Below, in pieces: positions 8,702-19,261 of a stretch of 64,000 nucleotides of DNA. The notes beneath the pieces are model-generated. The model saw nothing but the letters and a program-made list of their open reading frames with translations. It was not told where the DNA came from and searched no databases. Within the stretch, counting starts at the first letter, position 1; each line of letters starts with the position of its first letter. The translations under genes were made by a program, and so were the position numbers. Origin of the DNA: G963691835 sp963691835 (GTDB taxonomy: Bacteria; Pseudomonadota; Alphaproteobacteria; Thalassobaculales; Thalassobaculaceae); contig OY829383.1 of assembly GCA_963691835.1 (NCBI GenBank), positions 2,046,001 through 2,110,000 on the forward strand, in the 5' to 3' direction.

Positions 8702-9264
8702 CCCGCTGGCTCCGGCTCCGGCGCATCCCCGCCTGCACCCTCCTTTTCCGGGCCGTCATCCAGAAGGCCCGGCGGCGGGTCGATCACCATCTCCCCCGCT
8801 TCAAGATCGACCGAGGTCGTAACCTCCGCCGAGAACGGCACCAGGACCGTCTTTCGTTGGCCCGAAAGCCGGACCTCGGCCAGGTCGCCCGCGCCGAAGT
8901 CGTGCATCGCAACCACTTCGCCCACCTTGGAGCCGTCCACATGGCGAACGGCGAGACCGATCAGGTCGGTGTGGTAGAAGGTGTCGTCCTCTACATCGGG
9001 CAGTTTTTCCCGATCAACGTAGAGGCCGACGCCTTTTAACGCCTCCGCCGCGTTCCGGTCTGAAACGCCGGAGAGCTTCGCGAGGATCACCCCCTTGGCC
9101 CGGCCCGTAGGCTGGACGGTGAACCGGCGGCTCCCGCCCTCGTCTTCAAGCGGGCCGTAGGCGGCGATATCCTCCGGCACCTCCGTGAAGGTCTTGATCC
9201 TGACGAGACCCCGAATGCCGTGAGGGCCGACGATCGCGCCGAGCTGAACACGCTTGTCGCTCAT
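8698..9264 (-). CDS. rimM: 16S rRNA processing protein RimM
   Basis: Maturation factor for the 30S head that binds S19. The N-terminal beta-barrel starts VQLGAIVGPHGIRGLVRIKTFTE, and the PRC-barrel C-domain includes DLIGLAVRHVDG and AGDLAEVRL. I chose the ATG at 9264 (188 residues) because family members start just before this segment; a GTG at 9276 would add four residues. The last 20 residues are an acidic, Gly/Pro-rich tail. The stop overlaps the trmD start. Confidence 0.93.
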   Translation of the reverse strand: MSDKRVQLGAIVGPHGIRGLVRIKTFTEVPEDIAAYGPLEDEGGSRRFTVQPTGRAKGVILAKLSGVSDRNAAEALKGVGLYVDREKLPDVEDDTFYHTDLIGLAVRHVDGSKVGEVVAMHDFGAGDLAEVRLSGQRKTVLVPFSAEVTTSVDLEAGEMVIDPPPGLLDDGPEKEGAGGDAPEPEPAG

Positions 9265-9317
9265 CGCCGGAGCCACTCCCGCTTTCGGCTTACCCCGAAG
9301 GACAAGACCAGAGGAAA

Positions 9318-9722
9318 TCAGGCCTCAGCCGCGGCTTCCTCGGCCGGTGCCTCAGCGGCGTCGGCGGCAGCCGCGGCTTCCTCAGCCCGCTTCGCGGCTT
9401 CCTCTTCCTCACGCTCCTGGCGCTTCCGGCCCGGCGCGGACTTCTTCGGCTGCTCCCGGTACTTGAACGGCTCCATCAGCTCGGCCGCGGCCAGCATCTT
9501 GTGGACCCGGTCGGTCGGACGCGCGCCGACGCCGAGCCAATGCTTGACCCGCTCGCCGTCGAGCTTGATCCGGTCCGGGTGATCGCCCGCGACCATCGGG
9601 TTGTAGTAGCCGAGCTTCTCGATGAAGCGGCCGTCCCGGGGGGAGGCGGACTCGGCAACGACGATCCGGTAGAACGGGCGCTTCTTGGCGCCGCCACGGG
9701 ACAGGCGAATGCGTAGGGACAT
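9318..9722 (-). CDS. rpsP: 30S ribosomal protein S16 with Ala/Glu-rich tail
   Basis: Small-subunit assembly protein. The family start MSLRIRLSRGGAKKRPFYRI is intact, and the conserved core ends around residue 85. About 40 further residues form a strongly charged, alanine-rich tail with runs of Glu and Ala, seen in many alphaproteobacterial S16 proteins. A good ribosome-binding site (AAGGAG, six bases before ATG) fixes the start. It lies between ffh and rimM on the minus strand. Confidence 0.97.
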   Translation of the reverse strand: MSLRIRLSRGGAKKRPFYRIVVAESASPRDGRFIEKLGYYNPMVAGDHPDRIKLDGERVKHWLGVGARPTDRVHKMLAAAELMEPFKYREQPKKSAPGRKRQEREEEEAAKRAEEAAAAADAAEAPAEEAAAEA

Positions 9723-9792
9723 GGGTAACTCCTTCTTTCGTCTTCTTGTCTTGGTGTCTGGTTCGGTTGGTCGGGGCTGAAGCTTGGACCGC

Positions 9793-11364
9793 TCAGCGCC
9801 GCTTCTTTCTGCTGGGTTTCGGCCGTCTGCCGCCCGACGGTCCGGGCATCATCGGTCCGCCCATTCCGGGAAGGCCTGGCATCCCCATACCGGGAAGGCC
9901 ACCCGGGCCGCCCAGGCCTGGAAGTCCGCCACCCGGAAGCCCTCCACCGGTAAGGCCAGGCATGCCGCCACCGGATTTTGCTGCGTCCTGGGCCGCCGCC
10001 AGCGCTGCGGGATCGGGCGCGCCGCCGCCCCCGCCAAAGAGCCCGGCGAGACCCTTCATGCCGCCCATCTTGCCCATGCGCTTCATCACGGTGGCCATGT
10101 CCATGTGCTGCTTCAGCACCCGGTTGACCTCCTGCACCGTGGTGCCGGAGCCTGCCGCGACCCGTTTCTTGCGAGAGGCGTTCAGGAGCTTCGGCGTACG
10201 GCGCTCCTTCTTCGTCATCGACTGGATGATCGCCGCCTGACGGCCGATCACCTTGTCGTCCACATTGGCGCCGGCCATCTGCTTCTGAAGCTTGGCGATG
10301 CCGGGCAGCATGCCCATGACGCCGCCGAGGCCACCCATCTTCTTCAACTGCTGAAGTTGGGCCAGTAGGTCGTCCAGATCGAAGGACCCGGCCTGCATCT
10401 TCTTGGCGAGCCGCTCAGCCTCTTCGACCTCGATGGTCTCCGCCGCCTTTTCCACAAGGCTGACCACGTCGCCCATGCCGAGGATCCGGCCGGCGATCCG
10501 GTCCGGGTGGAAATCCTCCAGCGCGTCCATCTTCTCGCCGACACCGACCGCCTTGATCGGCACGCCGGTGACGGCCCGCATGCTCAGTGCCGCGCCACCA
10601 CGCGCGTCGCCGTCGACCCGGGTGAGCACAATGCCGGAAAGGCCGACCTGCTCCTGAAAGTTCCGGGCGGTGTTTACCGCGTCCTGGCCGGTCATCGCAT
10701 CGGCGACCAGCAGCGTCTCCACCGGCTTCACCGTGTCCCGGATCTGGCGCATCTCGTCCATCAACGCCTCGTCGATGGAGATGCGGCCAGCGGTGTCCAG
10801 GAAGACCGCGTCAAAGCCTTGAAGCCGGGCCGCCGCCATCGCCCGCTTAGCAATGGAAACCGCCGTTTCGCCCTGTGCGATGGGCAGTGTGGCGACGCCC
10901 GTCTGCTCACCGAGAATGCGGAGCTGCTCCCGCGCGGCGGGACGGGTCACGTCGAGGGAGGCCATCATGACCTTCTTCCGGTCCCGGTCCTGCATCCGCT
11001 TTGCGAGCTTGGCCGTCGTCGTCGTCTTACCACCGCCCTGAAGGCCGACCATCAGGATCGGCACCGGCGGGGTCGCATTGAGATTGATGCCCGACGGCTC
11101 CGTTCCAAGCATCTCGATCAGATTGTCGTTGACGATCTTTACGACCATCTGGCCCGGCGTGACCGACTTGATGACTTCCTGGCCGATTGCGCGTTCCCGC
11201 ACCTTCTCGATGAACGCGCGAACGACAGGCAGGGCGACGTCCGCCTCCAGCAGGGCCACGCGCACTTCGCGCATCGCTGCCGAGACGTCGTTCTCCGTCA
11301 ACGACCCGCGCTTCTTCAGGCGGTCGAAGACATCTCCCAGTTTGCCGGTCAGGGTGTCGAACAC
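9793..11364 (-). CDS. ffh: Signal recognition particle protein Ffh
   Basis: GTPase that with 4.5S RNA targets nascent membrane proteins to FtsY and SecYEG. I chose the GTG at 11364 because the protein then starts at the conserved FDTLTGKLGDVFDRL and GGAG lies seven bases upstream; an ATG at 11397 would add 11 unrelated residues. The N domain is followed by the G domain with the P-loop GLQGGGKTTT near residue 107, the DTAGR motif and TRVDGDARGG. The methionine-rich M domain follows. The C-terminal 80 residues are an unusual Gly/Pro/Met repeat tail ending in a basic patch. Length 523. First gene of the ribosomal operon. Confidence 0.96.
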   Translation of the reverse strand: MFDTLTGKLGDVFDRLKKRGSLTENDVSAAMREVRVALLEADVALPVVRAFIEKVRERAIGQEVIKSVTPGQMVVKIVNDNLIEMLGTEPSGINLNATPPVPILMVGLQGGGKTTTTAKLAKRMQDRDRKKVMMASLDVTRPAAREQLRILGEQTGVATLPIAQGETAVSIAKRAMAAARLQGFDAVFLDTAGRISIDEALMDEMRQIRDTVKPVETLLVADAMTGQDAVNTARNFQEQVGLSGIVLTRVDGDARGGAALSMRAVTGVPIKAVGVGEKMDALEDFHPDRIAGRILGMGDVVSLVEKAAETIEVEEAERLAKKMQAGSFDLDDLLAQLQQLKKMGGLGGVMGMLPGIAKLQKQMAGANVDDKVIGRQAAIIQSMTKKERRTPKLLNASRKKRVAAGSGTTVQEVNRVLKQHMDMATVMKRMGKMGGMKGLAGLFGGGGGAPDPAALAAAQDAAKSGGGMPGLTGGGLPGGGLPGLGGPGGLPGMGMPGLPGMGGPMMPGPSGGRRPKPSRKKRR

Positions 11365-11475
11365 CGCGACGCTCCATATCGGTTGGCACAAACGCATTTC
11401 GCGCCCGTGCTCGAAACTCGAGGACGGACGGAACCCGCGAAGGTCTCGGTGGCCAAATCTTTACCGAGAGCGGGG

Positions 11476-11505
11476 GATATAGGGGTTGAGGGGCCGGTCT
11501 GTCAA
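11476..11505 (-). promoter_or_regulatory. sigma70-like promoter for ffh operon
   Basis: On the minus strand a perfect TTGACA (11500-11505) is separated by 18 bases from TATATC (11476-11481). The start point would be about 105 bases upstream of the ffh GTG. This is the best housekeeping-type promoter seen in the window and suits a ribosomal/SRP operon. Confidence 0.6.
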
Positions 11506-11600
11506 TCGCGGCTGTTTCCCTGGTTTTCCGAATACCGCCGCCATTGCCGGAGGACAAGGCTGATCTGGGTCGCGTAAAGTGATTGCGAGATCCCGCGCTG

Positions 11601-13627
<2,027 letters not shown>

Positions 13628-13631
<4 letters not shown>

Positions 13632-14107
13632 CGATGGGACGGATGACCTTTGATACCGACGTCGGCCGGTTCTATGTGGAAACGGCTGAGGGAAAGGTCC
13701 GGAAGACTGGGTGGGTCACCGACTGGGACGCCTCACAATCCGTGGAAGAGCCCGACGACCTATGCCGGGAGACGGCGGATCAGATCCGGGCTTATCTGGC
13801 CGGTGACCGGAACACCTTTGATCTGCCGCTTGCCCCGGCGGGCCCGCCGCTCGACGCGTCGGTCTGGGCAGCGATGCTGGAGATCCCGTATGGGGAGACT
13901 TGGACTTATGGCGAGATGGCGGAGCGGGTTGGCTCCAATCCGCGCGTGGTCGGCGGCGCCTGCGGGCGGAACCCAATCCCGATCGTGATTCCCTGCCACC
14001 GGGTCGTCAGCGCAGGCGGGAAGCTCACCGGATTCTCGGGCGGTAACGGCGTTGAGACGAAGGCTTGGCTGCTCCGGCACGAAACCCGGGACACGCGGCT
14101 CCTCTAA
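13628..14107 (+). CDS. ogt: Methylated-DNA--protein-cysteine methyltransferase
   Basis: Suicide repair protein that transfers alkyl groups from O6-alkylguanine in DNA to its own cysteine. The active-site motif IPCHRVV is present near residue 122, preceded by the helix-turn-helix region (PYGETWTYGEMAERVG, then NPRVVGGACGRNPIPI). Length 159 is typical for the Ogt type without the Ada N-terminal domains. The ATG overlaps the upstream stop by four bases, so it is cotranscribed with the DUF255 gene. Confidence 0.94.
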
Positions 14108-14263
14108 GCGTCCGATCCCCGCCAAATCGCGTTCGCTGTCCGCCGGGAATGCGCATGGACGCCCCGATAGCGCCGCGATAGGCTCCCCGCAAGATTGGCA
14201 AGCCCGGCACCGCCTTCCTCTAGGGCGCGGGAACCGGGCCATTCGCAGCAGGGGACGTTTCAC

Positions 14264-14962
14264 ATGCCTTATGAGACCATCACCGCGAGCGACGGCGGAA
14301 CCTTCAACGCTTTCTACGCCCCGGCGAAGGCCGCCGCCGATGCCCCGGGCCTCGTTCTGATCCAGGAGATCTTCGGGGTGAACAAGGTCATGCGCGACCT
14401 GGCCGTCGATCTCGCCGCGGACGGCTACCATGTGCTTTGTCCAGACATCTTCTGGCGCATCGAGCGTGGCATCGACATCACCGACCAGACACAGGCGGAA
14501 TGGGACAAGGCGTTCGAGTTGTTCGGTAAATTCGATGTGGACCTTGGCGTCGGCGACCTGATCGCGACGGCCGCCCATCTCCGGTCCATGGAGGGGTGCA
14601 ACGGCAAGGTGGGCTCCATCGGTTACTGCCTGGGCGGCAAGCTCGCCTATCTGATGGCCACCCGCTCCACCACGGACGCGAATGTCAGCTATTACGGCGT
14701 CGGCCTCGATGAGTTGCTGGGGGAGAAGGACAAGATCGCAAAGCCTTACATGTCGCATATCGCGGAGAAGGACGGCTTTGTGCCACCCGAGGCGCAAGAG
14801 AAGATCAAGGCCGGTCTCGACGGCCTGCCCATGGTGACACTGCACAGCTATCCGGGCCAGGACCATGCGTTCGCCCGCATCGGCGGTGCCCACTTCGATG
14901 TCGACGCCGCTGGGCTCGCAAACGGCCGGACGGCCGCGTTTTTCAGGGAGCACCTTGCCTGA
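14264..14962 (+). CDS. Dienelactone hydrolase family protein
   Basis: Alpha/beta hydrolase of the DLH family, which hydrolyses dienelactone-type or related esters; the real substrate is unknown. The nucleophile elbow GYCLGG contains cysteine rather than serine, as in carboxymethylenebutenolidase. The remaining triad members are the aspartate in EKDGFVPPEA and the histidine in GQDHAF. The start at 14264 has GGGGACG nine bases upstream and gives 232 residues, the family length. It is 43 bases upstream of a quinone oxidoreductase on the same strand. Confidence 0.9.
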   Translation: MPYETITASDGGTFNAFYAPAKAAADAPGLVLIQEIFGVNKVMRDLAVDLAADGYHVLCPDIFWRIERGIDITDQTQAEWDKAFELFGKFDVDLGVGDLIATAAHLRSMEGCNGKVGSIGYCLGGKLAYLMATRSTTDANVSYYGVGLDELLGEKDKIAKPYMSHIAEKDGFVPPEAQEKIKAGLDGLPMVTLHSYPGQDHAFARIGGAHFDVDAAGLANGRTAAFFREHLA

Positions 14963-15005
14963 GAAGAAGGTGAGGACCCGATTTTCCGAGATGAGGGAGG
15001 ATTAA

Positions 15006-15980
15006 ATGAGCAAGGCGATCCGCTTCCATGAGCCTGGTGGGCCGGAAGTGCTGAAATGGGAAGACGTGGATGTGGGCAGCCCCGGTGATGGGCAGATCCG
15101 CGTCCGCCACACGGCGGTCGGCCTCAACTACATCGACACCTATCACCGCAGCGGGCTGTATCCCCTGCCGATGCCGTCCGGTATCGGCATGGAGGGTGCG
15201 GGCGTGGTCGAGGAGGTGTGCCCGGGTGTGACGTCCGTGGCCGTCGGTGACCGGGTCGCTTACGCCTCGCCGCCGCCGGGCTCCTATGCCGAGGAACGGC
15301 TGATTGACGCGGGCCGGGTCGTGAAAATCCCGGACGGGGTCGAGGACGCGACGGCCGCCGCCATGATGCTGAAAGGGATGACCGCCCAGTACCTGATCCG
15401 CCAGATCTACAAGGTCGGTCCCGGCGATACGATCCTGATCCACGCCGCGGCCGGCGGTGTCGGCCTAATCGTCTGCCAGTGGGCGAGCCATCTGGGCGCC
15501 ACCGTAATCGGCACGGTCGGCAGCGAAGAGAAGGCCGAGCTTGCCAAAGCCAACGGCTGCCACCATCCGATCCTGTACCGCCAGGAGAACTTCGCCGAGC
15601 GGGTCGCGGAGATCACCGAGGGCAAGAAGCTTCCGGTCGTCTACGATTCCGTTGGTGTCGATACCTGGGAAGGCTCGCTGGACTGCCTGCGTCCGAAGGG
15701 GATGATGGTCAGCTTCGGCCAGGCGTCCGGGCCGATCCCGCCAGTCAATCTTGGGGTGTTCGCGCAGAAGGGCTCCCTGTTCTTCACGCGGCCGACGCTC
15801 TTCAACTACGCGGATACGCCTGAGAATCTGGCGGCCTGCGCGAACGACCTGTTCGACGTGGTGAAGGCGGGTGCTGTGAAGATCTCCATCGACCAGACCT
15901 TCCCGCTGTCCGAGGCCCGGGCGGCCCATGAGGCGCTGGAAGGGCGGAAGACCACCGGCTCGACCATTTTGCAGCCGTAA
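15006..15980 (+). CDS. NADPH:quinone oxidoreductase (zeta-crystallin type)
   Basis: Medium-chain dehydrogenase/reductase lacking zinc-binding cysteines, predicted to reduce quinones with NADPH. The N-terminus has the substrate-domain segment IRVRHTAVGLNYIDTYHRSG and the catalytic region continues to GMTAQYLI. The nucleotide-binding glycine motif is HAAAGGVGLIVCQWA near residue 150. The C-terminal dimerisation segment ends with FPLSEARAAHEALEGRKTTG. Length 324 is typical. GGAGG precedes the ATG by seven bases. A strong hairpin terminator follows. Confidence 0.92.
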   Translation: MSKAIRFHEPGGPEVLKWEDVDVGSPGDGQIRVRHTAVGLNYIDTYHRSGLYPLPMPSGIGMEGAGVVEEVCPGVTSVAVGDRVAYASPPPGSYAEERLIDAGRVVKIPDGVEDATAAAMMLKGMTAQYLIRQIYKVGPGDTILIHAAAGGVGLIVCQWASHLGATVIGTVGSEEKAELAKANGCHHPILYRQENFAERVAEITEGKKLPVVYDSVGVDTWEGSLDCLRPKGMMVSFGQASGPIPPVNLGVFAQKGSLFFTRPTLFNYADTPENLAACANDLFDVVKAGAVKISIDQTFPLSEARAAHEALEGRKTTGSTILQP

Positions 15981-15993
15981 TGAACTGAAACTT

Positions 15994-16025
15994 GGGCGAT
16001 CCGGGCGACTAAACCCGGGTCGCCC
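15994..16025. terminator. Bidirectional hairpin terminator
   Basis: Arms GGGCGATCCGGG (15994-16005) and CCCGGGTCGCCC (16014-16025) pair over 12 bases with one G-T wobble and an eight-base loop. The plus strand continues CTTTC; the minus strand has only a short T-tract. It lies between the convergent quinone oxidoreductase and DNA ligase genes. Confidence 0.75.
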
Positions 16026-16028
16026 CTT

Positions 16029-17606
16029 TCATTCCAGCATTCCCTCCAAGCTTTCCAGCCGGTCCGCCTCCTCAATCGGTTTATCCCAGCGGATCCGGTG
16101 AAATCTTGGAAACCGCATGGCGACCCCGGATCTGTGGCGGGTCGAGCGGTGCAGGCTGTCGAACGCGACTTCCACAACAAGCCCAGGCTCCACCTCCCGC
16201 ACCGGCCCGTACCGGGCGACCGTGTGGGCGCGGACCCATTTGTCGAGTCGGCCGAGCTCCTCGTCCGTGAACCCTGAGTAGGCTTTGCCCACAGGCACAA
16301 GCTCTTCGCCGCTCTCACCCTCCCGCCAGGCGCCGAACGTGTAGTCGGAGTAAAAGGAGGAGCGCTTGCCGTGCCCGCGCTGGGCGTACATCACGACCAC
16401 ATCCGCCGTCAGCGCATCCCGCTTCCACTTGAACCAGGGCCCTTTCGGCCGGCCGGCGAGGTAGAGACTGTCCCGCCGCTTCAGCATCATGCCTTCCATG
16501 GGTTTTCCCCGGCAGGAAAGCCTGAGCGCGTCCAACTCCGCGCGGGTCTCGAATGGGACGAGGTCGGAGACGTCCATTCTTTGCGGCCGCTCCCGGTCGT
16601 AGAAGGCCAGAAGCCGGTCCCGCCGGCTGTCGAACGTCAGTGCGCGCGTATCTTCTTGCCCGTCAAACAGGATGTCATAGAGACGGACATGGGCCGGATT
16701 CTCCCGCAGCATCTTGGCGGAGACGGTTTTCCTGTTGAGCCGCTGCTGAAGATCGTTGAAAGGCGCGACTGCGCGGTCCCGCACCACCAGTAACTCACCA
16801 TCAACCACGCCGTCGAAGGTGATCGCGTCAATGATGTCTGGAAACGCGCCGCTGATATCATCCCCGGTCCGGGAGTAGAGGCGCTTCTCGGCTCCGCGGG
16901 CCGCGATCTGGACCCGGATGCCGTCCCACTTCCATTCGGCCGCGTAGTCCTGAAGCTGGATCGAGCCGATGTCCGGCTCTTCCAGAGGGTTGGCCAGCAT
17001 CAACGGCCGGAAGACGGCCCGCCCCTCCAGATCCGGGCGCGGGCCATCGCCGAACAGCCAATCAAATAGCTCAGTGTAGGGTGGCTCCACCCCATGCCAG
17101 ACCTCTTCGATCTCTCCGGCATCAACACCGGCCGCCTCCGCCAGGGCGGTTTTCGCCAGCCGGGCGGACACGCCGACGCGGAGACCGCCTGTCACGAGCT
17201 TCAGAAAGGCCCAGCGACCGGTCGCATCCATGGTGTCGAGCCATCCCGCGATCAGGGATGGCGTCTCGCCTCTCTTCGCGGTCGAGAGGGCATCAGAGAT
17301 CTCGTGGAGAAGCGGCGGGGCCCGGTTCGTCAGCGCTTCCGGCCAGATGAGTGCCGTCGTTTCCGCGAGGTCCCCAACGAAATCGTAGGACCAGCCGAAA
17401 AGGACCGGGTCGACGCGGTCCGATACAAGCTCCCGGATCATGGCGGGCTTGGCTGTCCGGAAATCGAGCTCTCCCGTCAGTGCCGCAAGGCCGATGCCCC
17501 GGTCCGGATCGGGTGTGGTGCGAAAGTACTCGACCAGCAACGCGAGCTTGGTGTTGCGGGCCGGGGTGTGAAGCAGGCGGTCGAGGAGGGCGGCGAACCG
17601 GATCAC
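16029..17606 (-). CDS. Cisplatin-damage-response type ATP-dependent DNA ligase
   Basis: Seals nicks using ATP; this proteobacterial subfamily is usually in a repair gene cluster. An N-terminal helical domain (about 1-200) precedes the nucleotidyltransferase core. Motif I is EWKWDGIRV, with the adenylated lysine near residue 226. Further motifs are VVDGELLV, EGMMLKRRDS and FKWKRDALTADVVVMYA. The C-terminal OB-fold ends with SGVAMRFPRFHRIRWDKP. Length 525 is typical. Its ATG overlaps the exonuclease stop. The other usual members, a Lhr-type helicase and a phosphoesterase, are not in this window. Confidence 0.92.
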   Translation of the reverse strand: MIRFAALLDRLLHTPARNTKLALLVEYFRTTPDPDRGIGLAALTGELDFRTAKPAMIRELVSDRVDPVLFGWSYDFVGDLAETTALIWPEALTNRAPPLLHEISDALSTAKRGETPSLIAGWLDTMDATGRWAFLKLVTGGLRVGVSARLAKTALAEAAGVDAGEIEEVWHGVEPPYTELFDWLFGDGPRPDLEGRAVFRPLMLANPLEEPDIGSIQLQDYAAEWKWDGIRVQIAARGAEKRLYSRTGDDISGAFPDIIDAITFDGVVDGELLVVRDRAVAPFNDLQQRLNRKTVSAKMLRENPAHVRLYDILFDGQEDTRALTFDSRRDRLLAFYDRERPQRMDVSDLVPFETRAELDALRLSCRGKPMEGMMLKRRDSLYLAGRPKGPWFKWKRDALTADVVVMYAQRGHGKRSSFYSDYTFGAWREGESGEELVPVGKAYSGFTDEELGRLDKWVRAHTVARYGPVREVEPGLVVEVAFDSLHRSTRHRSGVAMRFPRFHRIRWDKPIEEADRLESLEGMLE

Positions 17607-18628
17607 GTCTCGTCCTCCTCATACCCAACCAGCCGCAGGGCTTCGGCGTTGAAGCCGTCCAACCGGGCCTGATGGACCAGCGCCTCCTCCCGGCCATGGG
17701 TTACCCAAACCTCAGGGGCCGCAACCTCGCGGATGGTATCCACCAAACCATCCCAGTCGGCGTGGTCGGAGATGATCAGCGGCAGCTCCACACCCCGCTG
17801 CTTCGCCCGCTGCTTGACCCGCATCCAGCCGGACGCCATGGCGACGACCGGGTCCGGCAGGCGCCGTCCCCAGCGATCGGCGATGGCGGACGGCGGGGCC
17901 AGCACGATCTCGCCGCGGAAGTCCTCGCGGGCCACGCCCTTTTGGCCTGCGGTCGCGTCCCGCAAGTCGCCGAGTTCCACACCACGCGCGGCGTAGAGGT
18001 CGCACAGGCTCCGTAGTGCCCCGTGTATGTAGATCGGGCGGTCCCAACCCCGCTCCCGCAAGAGTGCGATCACCCGCTGCGCCTTGCCGAGCGCATAGAC
18101 GCCCACGACATGGCATCGCTCAGGAAACAGGGCGACGGATGCCAGAAGTTTGTCGATCTCTGCCCGGTCGTCCGGGTGCCGGAAGACGGGCAGGCCGAAA
18201 GTGGCCTCCGTCACGAAGGCGTCGCAGGGGACCGGCTCGAAAGCCGCACATGTCGGGTCATCCGCCCGCTTATAGTCGCCTGAAACAACAACCCGACTGC
18301 CTTTGTATTCCAAGACGACCTGGGCTGAGCCCAGCACGTGCCCGGCCGGGGCAAGCCAGACAGTGACGTCGCCAATCTCAATCCGCTCCCGGAACGAAAG
18401 AGGTCGCCGATTTCGCCCGGCCTGGTCCCTAAGTCGTGCCTCCATGATGGCGACAGTGTCCGCCGTGGCCAGAACGGTGTCGTGTCCAGGGCGCGCGTGG
18501 TCCGCGTGACCGTGGCTTACCACAGCTGTCGACACGGACCGGACCGGGTCCACATAGAAATCGCCAGGGCGGACATAAAGCCCCTCCGGCCGAACGTCGA
18601 TCCAGGAGCGGGGGGCTGGCGCGGCCAT
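17603..18628 (-). CDS. Ligase-associated DNA exonuclease (metallo-beta-lactamase fold)
   Basis: SNM1/PSO2-like nuclease that accompanies the ATP-dependent ligase. The metal-binding motif SHGHADHARPGH is near residue 39; later family segments include VWLAPAGHVLGSAQVVLEY and VSGDYKRADDPTC. The C-terminal ISDHADWDGLVDTI and VTHGREEALV are also typical. Length 341 is normal. It is the upstream partner of the ligase in a two-gene unit with a four-base overlap and lies 15 bases upstream, on the transcript side, of nothing else; the KpsF-like gene ends just before its start. Confidence 0.9.
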   Translation of the reverse strand: MAAPAPRSWIDVRPEGLYVRPGDFYVDPVRSVSTAVVSHGHADHARPGHDTVLATADTVAIMEARLRDQAGRNRRPLSFRERIEIGDVTVWLAPAGHVLGSAQVVLEYKGSRVVVSGDYKRADDPTCAAFEPVPCDAFVTEATFGLPVFRHPDDRAEIDKLLASVALFPERCHVVGVYALGKAQRVIALLRERGWDRPIYIHGALRSLCDLYAARGVELGDLRDATAGQKGVAREDFRGEIVLAPPSAIADRWGRRLPDPVVAMASGWMRVKQRAKQRGVELPLIISDHADWDGLVDTIREVAAPEVWVTHGREEALVHQARLDGFNAEALRLVGYEEDET

Positions 18629-18643
18629 GACGGGGAAAGCCCG

Positions 18644-19261
18644 TTAGGTTTCGATGTTCTCGGTCCGGGCCTTGTGACCGAGATAGCCGCCGTGATGCCG
18701 CAAACCGTAGTCCCGGCGTGTCACACCTTTGCGCTCCATCAGCGTCAGCGCGAGGGCATCTGAGATGGCCGACATCACCGCCATGCTGGCGGACGGCGTG
18801 AGGCCGAGGGGACACGGCTCCTCGATCACGCCCATATCGATGATTACGTCCGCCAGAGCGCGCAGCCCGGAATCAGGGTGTGAGGTGATGCCGATGACTG
18901 GACCGGGTCCGACGGGATCGTCCCGATGGAGGTGCTTGGACAACTCGATGAATTCAAGCACCTCCCGGGTCTTTCCGCTGGTGGAGAACGCAATGATGCA
19001 GTCCCCCGGACTGACCATGCCGAGATCGCCATGGGCACTTTCGCTTGGATGAACGAAAAACGCCGGTGTGGCCGTGGACGCAAGGATGGCCGCGCTCTTC
19101 TGGGCGACGAACCCGGCCTTGCCCATGCCCGTCGTGACGATCTTGCCCCGGCAGTTCGCCATGAGGTCGAGGGCCGTCGCATAGGTCGTATCGACCTGGA
19201 TGCGCCTGATCGCCTCCGCTTCCGCCGCCAGGATTTCCGCGATCCGGCTCTCAACATTCAT
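18644..19261 (-). CDS. SIS-domain sugar isomerase, KpsF/KdsD-like without CBS domains
   Basis: Related to arabinose-5-phosphate isomerases, which convert ribulose 5-phosphate to arabinose 5-phosphate for Kdo-type sugars. The key regions are conserved: GMGKAG (catalytic-region lysine), HPSESAHGDLGM (glutamate and histidine), FSTSGKTREVLEF, CPLGLTPSASM and a C-terminal RHHGGYLG. At 205 residues it ends before the CBS pair that long KdsD proteins carry. The start at 19261 overlaps the upstream cytidylyltransferase stop; longer ORF starts run into that gene. It is the last gene of the ulosonate operon, so it may supply a five-carbon precursor. Confidence 0.82.
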   Translation of the reverse strand: MNVESRIAEILAAEAEAIRRIQVDTTYATALDLMANCRGKIVTTGMGKAGFVAQKSAAILASTATPAFFVHPSESAHGDLGMVSPGDCIIAFSTSGKTREVLEFIELSKHLHRDDPVGPGPVIGITSHPDSGLRALADVIIDMGVIEEPCPLGLTPSASMAVMSAISDALALTLMERKGVTRRDYGLRHHGGYLGHKARTENIET

